This document shows, in pieces, positions 43,901 through 52,900 of a DNA stretch of 64,000 nucleotides (the stretch's first letter is position 1; every line of letters begins with the position of its first letter). Source of the DNA: Caecitellus pseudoparvulus (Eukaryota > Bigyra: Bicosoecida); NCBI GenBank assembly GCA_965644315.1, contig CBFFRQ010000066.1, positions 496,001 to 560,000 of the forward strand, given 5' to 3'. The notes below the pieces were generated by a model. That model saw nothing but the letters and a program-made list of their open reading frames with translations, made no database searches and was not told the DNA's origin. A program made the translations under genes and the position numbers.

Positions 43901-46900
43901 GACGTACATGCCTTGGTCGGGCTCATCTGACGTAGAGGAGTGCTTGTTGTGCCCGGCCGGCTTCTTCTGCCGGTCAGGAACGGTTGATCCAGGCACGTGC
44001 CCTCAGGGCGCCTTTTGCCCGGAAGCATCCACTGAGCCTTCCCTTTGCCCCCTTGGAACGTTTGGCAACGCGAGTGGGCTCACAGCTGAGTCACAGTGCC
44101 ATCTTTGCTTGCCGGGCATGTTCTGCGACACACCTGGCCTCACTTCACCCGCGGGGCTCTGCGACCCGGGCCATTTCTGCACGTCAGGCAGCATGACTCC
44201 CGCCCCCTCCTCTCCAGGTCCACCTTGGCTTTCAGCTCAAGCATCCTTTGGTGGAATCTGCCCTCGAGGTGGCTTCTGTCCGGCAGGGTCGTGGGAGCCC
44301 CAGCCGTGCCCCATGGGGACGTTTTCAAACGTCTCAGGGGCAGCAAACAACGAAGATTGCCAGCGCTGCCTCCCCGGCTACTTCTGTGCATCTACAGCCA
44401 TTCCTGAGCCGACAGGTCCATGCGAGCCTGGGTACTACTGTGACATCGGCGCCAACTCCTCGAAGCAACATATTGCCCCAGCTGGAACCTTCACGGGTAT
44501 CGCTGCAGCCGCCCCAGTGCCATGCCCTCCTGGCTCTTTCTCTAGCTCAACGGGTCGACGTGAATGCGAGTTGTGCCCGGCAGGTATGCACTGCCCGGTG
44601 CCCGGCATGTCAGCCCCCTTTGCGTGCCCTGCCGGAACATACTGCCAAGAGGGCGCTGAAGCCCCTGTTCTCTGCCCAGCAGGTACGTATGGAGCAAATA
44701 AAGTGGCCAAGAATATATCCATGTGTGAAGCGTGTCCACCAGGGCGATACTGCCCCACCTCTGGCCTGACTGCACCTGGACCCCCCTGCTCGGCAGGCTA
44801 CGTGTGCACGCTGGGAGCAAGTGTAGCCGACCCAGACGACCTTGCCTCAGGGCGGCTTTGTCCTATGGGCCACTATTGCCCTACGGGCAGTTGGAGGCCT
44901 CTTCCCTGTACTGCTGGCTTCTTCAACCCTCAAGAGGGCTCCACGTCCAGCGTGGCATGCGTGCCTTGTCCACCGGGGCAGCACTGCAATCGCTCTGGGC
45001 TGGCGGAGCCCACCGGGCTCTGTGCTGCGGGCTTCTTCTGTGGAGCAGCGGCGCCAAGCGCTGCCCCCTTACCGTCCAATAGTACGTCCGACAACTATGG
45101 CGGTTGCCCGGTGGGCCACTTTTGCCCAGTTGGCACAGAAGCACCACGTCCATGCCCGGCAGGCTCCTTCTCAAACGAGAGCTTCCGTGAAGTATGTAGG
45201 CACTGCCCAGCTGGTTACTTCTGTGATGGAATGTCACCTAGTGAACCAGAAGAGTGTGAGCAAGGCTATGCCTGCCCCTCAGGCTCGACGAGCGGCCGGC
45301 AGCTACCATGCCTGCCCGGCACGTACGGGGCTAGTGGAAAGCTTCACAGCCTAGATGAGTGCACAGTGTGTCCTGCAGGACGCTTCTGTGCGGCATATGG
45401 CCAGGTTCAACCTGGGCCGCTTTGCCTTGCAGGCTTTCTTTGTCACGCGGGCAGCATTTCTCAGTACGGCGAGAACAGGTCACATGCAGCCCCTTCGCAT
45501 TGTCCTCCTGGGCACTACTGCCCGACAGGGGCCATCGCTGCAACTCCATGTCCACCTGGCACGTTCAGCCCGACGCAAGGCAACGATCACTCTGGCCAGT
45601 GCCGATGGTGTCCGCCTGGGCACTTCTGCCCCTCATCCGGCGCTTCATCCCCGGCAGGGCGCTGTGCTGCGGGGTGGTTCTGCACACTTGGCGCATCATC
45701 ACCGACACCCACTGGACTGATAAGGAACATGACGACGTTTAGAAGCACATTGCCCCCGTTCAACTCCTCCGGTGCTGCCTTGGCGCTCGTGGATGTTGGC
45801 GGGAACCTTTGCCCAGTCGGCCACTACTGCTTGGAAGGCTCGGCCCAGCCAGAAGAGTGTCCTGCAGGCACTTTTGCATCAGAGACCGGAAGAGGTGAGG
45901 AGTGCAGCGCATGTGGGGCTGGATTCTTTTGCCCGAGGGGTTCAGCTCGTGGGGACCTGCACGAGTGTCCTGCTGGACACGTCTGCCCACAAGGAACAGC
46001 GTTTGGAACACAGTTCCCTTGCCCACCCGGAACTTACAATAATCGGACAGCACAAGGAAATTTCAGCGTCGGGTGTGCCAAGTGTCCCGGCGGCAGGTAC
46101 TGTGAGGCTTCGGGACTCGTGTCTCCTACAGGGCTGTGTGATGAGGGGTTCTTCTGCTTGGAGGGCTCACGTAGCCGCAGCCCTGCACCTGGGGAGACAT
46201 ACGGTCCATGCACCGCAGGGGATGCCTGCCCAGCGGGTACCGCGAGCCCAATTCCTTGTGTGGGTGGGTCCTTCTGCGTCGGAGGTGATGCGATTCCGGC
46301 AGGGCCGTGTGCTGCAGGGTACTTCTGTATCCAAGGTGCGTCAACACCCACGCCCGTCGGCTCCTACAACGCCTTCGGGCTGATTGGAGATGTGTGCCCG
46401 CCAGGTGCGTTTTGCCCTGAAGGCTCCATCTCCCCTCGCTTGTGCGCCCCTGGGACGGCCAATCCTTCGCCTGCAGCGACTGCTGCCTCAGCATGCAGAG
46501 CATGCCCCGCCGGCTTTGCGTGTAGCGATGCCGGCCTTGCTAGCAACTTGACACTGTGCGAGGCAGGACGCTACTGCCCAAAGGGCACGAACGCCTCTGG
46601 TGTTCTGTGCCCGGCTGGTCACAGCTGCCCCACCGGGGCGGCAGCGCCGCAGCCCTGCCAGCCGGGGACGTTCGCCCCGGATCGCGGGTCGGCGGTGTGC
46701 CTTCCCTGCCCTGCAGGTAGGCTCTGCAACTTGACAGCAACTACCATCCCCGCCCTATGCCCGGCAGGCGCAGTATGTGCTGAAGGGACCCATGATGCGT
46801 CGGCGTCAATGTGCCCTACCGGAACGTTCAGTCCCGCAACTGGCCTGGTCAACACCAGTCAGTGCTTGCCTTGTCCGGGTGGGAAGTATTGCGGAGTGCC

Positions 46901-49900
46901 AGGGCTCACGAGACCCCAAGGAGACTGCCACGCTGGGTTCTATTGTTTGGAGCGGTCACCAACGCCGCAGCCGTCTGCCAGCTCTGACGTCGGCTACTCT
47001 TGCTCTCTGTCAGTGACTCTTCACCAGAGCGACAACGGCACGTCGCCCTGCCCCGAGGTGTCGTTGCTTGACTCTCTTCGTTGGGGTTCCACTGATCCTT
47101 TCCTACTTCGGGACGCCGAGCCACCAGAGTTTGGGGGTGTCTGCCCTCCTGGACATTATTGCCCAGGAGGCAGCTCCTCTCCAAAACCGTGTCCTGCAGG
47201 CACTCTTTCAGCCTCGTTTGGGGCGACGAACCAAAGCGCTTGCACCCCATGCATCGCTGGATGGCAATGCCCTCAACAGGCAATGCCAGTATCCAACGTT
47301 CCATGCCCACCAGGGTACTGGTGTCCTGCTGGCACGGTTCGTGCAGAGCTGCTATGTCCAGTAGGTTTCACATGCAGCGAGGCAACACGCGTCCCAAAGC
47401 CATGCCCCCCCGGGAGGCACAGCGCCACAGCTGGCCTCACTGACACCTGCCCATTGTGCCCTGCTGGCTTCACGTGCCAGGGCACTGATGCACCCCCTGT
47501 TCCTTGCCCAGAAGGAAGTTTCTGCCCTGCAAACAGCACACTGTCTTCCGCCATGCCATGTCCTGTGGGGACCTTCCTGAACAGAACGGGAGCCAGGTAT
47601 GAGGGTGACTGCCATCCTTGCAGCGCAGGTACAGCTTGCACTTTCCCCGGCCTCACTTCCCCTAACTCCGCTGTTGCGGGGGGGTACTTCTCACAGGGTG
47701 GAGCAGCGTCGTCCACTCCAGCTTTCGCTTCATCCGTTCGGGGCCCGTGCCCGATAGGGCACTTTTGCCCGCCTGGCTCACGATCCCCAAGCAAGTGCCC
47801 TGCAGGCACGTTCAACCCCACCACAAGGCTCACTCACGAAAGCGAATGCGCCAGCTGCCCTGCTGGAAGGGTGTGTCCAGAACCTGGTCTCAGTCACCCT
47901 GGAGCTCTTTGCCCGAGGGGTCTCTATTGTCCTGGGGCTACTGCGCGACATGAGGACGCGGAGCAGTGCCCACTGGGCCACGTATGTCCTGCAGGGTGCA
48001 TTGCACCCGAGCCTTGTCCACGTGGCAGCACCACCTTAGGCCGGGGGGCGACGGAGTGCGTGCCATGTCCTGCTGGGCGCGCGTGCCTGGGCGGTGGTCG
48101 AGATCTTTCCTGTGCGCCAGGGGCATACTGCCCGCCTGGGAGCTCAAGACAGAGCAGCATCTTGTGCCCAATAGGAACATTCAGTGCAGCTGTGAACGCC
48201 TCAGAGGAGGAGACTTGCTTGCCTTGCAGCCCTGGACGAGCTTGCACTCGACCAGGTTTGAGCGCTCCGAATGAGCTTTGCGCACCAGGCTTCTTTTGCT
48301 CCGGAGGGGCAATTTCACGAACCCCTGCAAATGATTCAATGGGGGGGGGGCTATGTGCTGCTGGATTCACTTGCAATGCTGGTGTTGCTGCAGCCGTTCC
48401 TTCTGCAGGGCTCGGAGCGCCGTGCCCGGCTGGGCACTTTTGCCCCCCTGGCTCAGCGATTGCTCTTGCCTGCCCAGCCGGCACATTTGCCCCAAATGAG
48501 GGAATGGCGGCCTGTCGTACTTGTCCCGAAGGAAGAATGTGCTCTGGAGCAACAGCTGTTCCAGAGCTGTGTCCAAATAGCAGCTACTGCCCAGCTGGCA
48601 GCGCAGCAGGGAAGACTTGCCCGCCAGGGACAGTTGGGGCGTTCCTGGGTCTCACAGCAGCGAGCGAATGCTCACCCTGTCCATCTGGAAGCTACTGCAC
48701 ATCAGGTCGAGTAAGTGGTGCCTGTACCGCTGGGTATGTGTGCTACTTTGGCAGCAGCACACCATCCCCTGGAGAGGGCGCACTGCCGCAAGGGTCACCG
48801 TGCCCGCCGGGGCACTTCTGCCCAAGTGGCACCCCGCTTCCGCTCCGCTGCCCAAATGGAACAGTGCGCGCTGATAAGGGAGGCGCATCTGAGAATGATT
48901 GTGGACCATGCCAACCAGGCTACGTTTGTGTAGAGGGGGACCCAAGCCCAGAATTGTGCCCGGCCGGGTCCTTCTGCCCAGGCGGCGGGCGTGCTCTCCC
49001 TTGCCAACGTGGGACGTACAATGCCTTCCAAGGTGCCACAAGCATACGAGCATGCCAGCCATGCCCTGCGGGGTATTTGTGCAACTCCACAGGCATTGCA
49101 GAGCTGGAGCTTCATGCGTGCGCACCTGGACGCTTTTGCCCGGCCAACGCCACGGAGAGCTACGCCTGCCCTGCCGGAACGTATCGAGCAGCAGGTGGAG
49201 GCTCAAGTATAGAAGCGTGCGATCCATGCCCTCCTGGAAACAGCTGTCCTCGCAATGGGACGGTTGCTCCGGAACCATGCCCAGCAGGCTACACATGCCC
49301 GGTGGGATCTGCTCGCCCTGCACTGTGCCCTGCTGGGTACGCATGCAGTGAGCAGAATGGAGTGCCTGCACTGTGTCCCGCTGGGTATGCCTGTCCTGCT
49401 GGGTCATCTCTTCCAGTGCCATGTGAAGGGGGTACGTACTGCCCTGAAGGATCGGCATTTCCGACGACATGTCCTCCTGGGACCCACGCAAACCCAGCTG
49501 CAAGCTTGGGACGTCGAGTATCTCAGCTGACCTCCTGCAAGGCATGCCCTCCGGGCACCTTCTCTTTCTCTGGTTTGGTCCAGCAGTGCACTGTATGCCC
49601 TGCCGGGTACGTGTGCTCAGGTGGAACAAGCTCTGCGGCACCCGTGAATATGTCCAGCGATGGAGGATACCCATGCCCGGCAGGGCACTATTGTGAGGCA
49701 GGGTCTGGGGTGGAGACACCTTGTCCACTTGGCACCATCAATCCGAATGTCCGAGGGGAGAGCAGAGCATCGTGTTCCAAGTGTGAGGCGGGTACCTTCG
49801 CAGCTTCAACTGGCAGCACTCAGTGCGAGTTGTGCAGTTCGTCTTCCTATTCTCTGCCTGGAGCTTCGACTTGCACCTGCATCGGATTGCACCGGGCGTT

Positions 49901-52900
49901 TCAGCTGAGCGATAGGCAGTGCATCTGCGAGCCAGGTTATGAGTTCATGGATGCCCAGTTCAACCGCATTTCAGGTCAAGATGGCTCCGCCGACTGCCAG
50001 CCTGTCGTCTTTGAACACTGTGTTGCCGGGCAAGTCAGGGAGGCAGACGGACGCTGTGCCTCTGACTGTGTTGCACAATGTGGTGAAGCAGGGGGGAAGT
50101 TGCTGGGGGCATCGGGTACTTGCGAATGCGCGGGAACGCCTCCCTTGGACGTGACATGTGGCCAGCAGTGTCGGGAAGCAGCTGACGTGACAGTGCTTGT
50201 ATCTTACTCCTTGGACGGTGAGCCGCTGACAGATCTTGTGAGCACGTCCACAAACCCTGACGATGGCAGCACTGTGGCAGTTTTGCTGAGTGTCGGAGAT
50301 GTAGGCATTTCGGGAGATGCAGTCTGCGAGAGCAGATCAAGAGTTGCTGTCGGGGCAGGTGGTCGCCTTAGAGATCCGCTGCACAGAGCCCAGGCAGCCG
50401 CAGAAGCGCTCGTGCAGGCCATGCCTGGCGCAGCAGTCTCTGGATCCTGCGTACTTGCCTCCCTTCGTCTCACTCGCGACAGCATGGAGGGTGTGTACGG
50501 GACTGTTCCGGTGGTACAGGACGCGGAGCTTCAGTTGGCTCGGAAGGTGGGAACTGTGACGTGGCAGAGTGTGGCAGCGCACGAGCCCCTCGTGGAAGTG
50601 CACTTGGGAGCTAGTACAAGGGGAAGGCAGTTGCTCCTGCAGAGGCGGCGCTTCAACCGCGCGCTCGGTAGCCAGGCTTCGGAGCCCTCGAAAAGAGTGC
50701 TGGACACCACCGACGCCGGCACAGTGGTAGGAGGGGCGAGTATTAAGAACCCTGTTGTGTGCTTGAACCTTCATGAAGGCTTGTTATTCGATCTTGGGGC
50801 AGGCTCTGGTGCGTTCCCAGAATATGACAAGGACAGCCTCTTGAACACCAACCCCAACTTTGATTTCGGGCAGTTTAGAAGGCTGCGTGAAGTGATGCAG
50901 GCCACCGGCAACGTGAGCGCCTTCACATTCACATTTGATTCCCCAGGTGTCCACGTGTTTGTGTCTTCAGGTGATCCATCCGATCGAATAATTGTCCGCG
51001 TCATGGGCGTTGGGCAGGTGTGTCCGAACCGTGGCGCGTACATCATGCCAACCACAGAAGCTTCTCTCGTCGTCGTCGGCGTGCGTGTGGACGAGACCAT
51101 ACTGGTTGCCATTGATTGGCCCAAAGTTGTGGCTGTCACAGTGGTGCTGACAGCAGCGGGTTTGGCTGTGGCCATACTTGGTTGGCATGTGGCACTCGGG
51201 GACTGGATGCACAGCTTGGGGGACAGAATGGCGTTCCGGGCTGACGCCCGCGCTGCCAATCTCCGTGCTTGGCACAGCAAGGGTGAGACTGTGACCATGT
51301 ACATCCCCCCCGGTACGATCCCTCTGGGTAGTGACGCCAGTGCTGCGGGTCCGCCCGAGAAGGAGGCAGCATCCATGACATCTTCTTCTCCCATTCCGAC
51401 GCCAGCCAGCTTGCAGTCCCCGCTGTCGATGCGCAGCGATGAGACAGGCTCTGATTCAGACACAGATAGTGTTGAATCGGAGGGTAAAGAAGCCCAGCCA
51501 GGGATTTTCGACGAGCTGCTTCGCGCTCCCCGGACTCACAAAGTTGCAGGCCGTATGGGTATTGCACGTGCGCTTGAGACGTTCCACGTGCCCCGCACCC
51601 TGGAGGTGTCCAGGCCAGGAGTAGAAGCCTGGAGCAAAGAGGACCTGCTTCTGCGCGAGTTCGCGGAGCGTGCAAGGCTTCACCACGAGTGGCTGCAGGG
51701 CGGACTGCAGGCGGTCGCCAGCCAGACTCAAGCACTGGTGTACGTGGCGGACTCCCAGTTTGCCTCTTTACGCAGAGCAGTGGGGCACATGCAGGAAGCA
51801 AACTTTGCCACCGCTGTTCTCTCTTCAGCTGGGAGCTCGGCTCCATTCCGTCTTGCGCTTTTGAGGCGCTTTGAATGGCAGGTGCAGCGAAGGAGCGCGG
51901 TGGCCTCACGAGCAGCTTCTCTTCTGGAGTCCTTGTGGGACACGTGCTCCGTCATTGTGCAAGCCACGGACCCTGGTGGTGCCGCGTTCACGGACGAGCA
52001 TATTCTGGAACTGGTGTCTATTGTGCGGGAACAGGCCGAAGTGCTGGCTGCTCCTGTGCGAAAGTGGCGAGCTCAGCAAAGCGGCACCGTGAAAGAAGCA
52101 CCGGCAGGTACTGCTGCGCGGGAAAGACAGCAGCACCGTCGTCTATCTCAACGATTCTCCACGATTAAGGAAGCCTGGGCTTCGCGGAGGCAGCTGTCCA
52201 GTGTGGACAGCATGCGGGGCCTGCTCCAGGGAGGTGCCGGTGCACTGCCCGAGCCTGAGCCGGCGGCACGGGAGGTGCACGTGCAAGGCGCTGAGCGCAC
52301 AGACTTGGCAAGTTCTTCAACTGCGGATGATGCGCAAGGTTGGGTGGTCGATGAGGCTTCGGGTGAAGCCCCTGAAGTCAAAGCTGAGCTGTCCATTCGC
52401 AGTGTTCTGCATGAGGAGACAACCTTTCCTCAGCTGGTTCAACTCGTGGAGGAGTGCCAACAAACTGGTGCTGCCCTGCTGGACCTATTGGAAGTGCAGG
52501 GTATCGGCGATCCTGATGGAGCCTTTGGAGCTTGGGATGAACCTGCGTTCTTGGCTGGCCTGCAGGAAGTGACCATGCAAGGTGGAGGCGACAGAGCCTC
52601 CGCTCTCATTTCCGACCTCGCGCACATTGTGAGCGAAGCGAACGGGGTGAAGGAGTCGATATCGCAGTTGCTTGAAGACTTCATGGACGTGGATGTGCTG
52701 CTCCGCAAGTCCCAGCAGGGCGTTGTCGGGCCGCTTGTCGCAGCTTCCAAAGTTGAGGCTTCAAAGGGAGCAAATGCTGCTATGCTGTGTCAAGTCGAGG
52801 ACGTCCCTGCGAAGGCCCGCGGGAGTCTGGTGTCAGCGGTGGAAAGCGTAAGGAATGCTTGTGTCCGTCTCATGAGGAACTCAGCAGACCTGAAGGCACA

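Noticed and set aside
39860-49930. Antisense and shifted open frames rich in Cys, Pro and Gly along the receptor gene
   Set aside because: They mirror the repeat structure of the sense frame and lack starts or recognisable domains.
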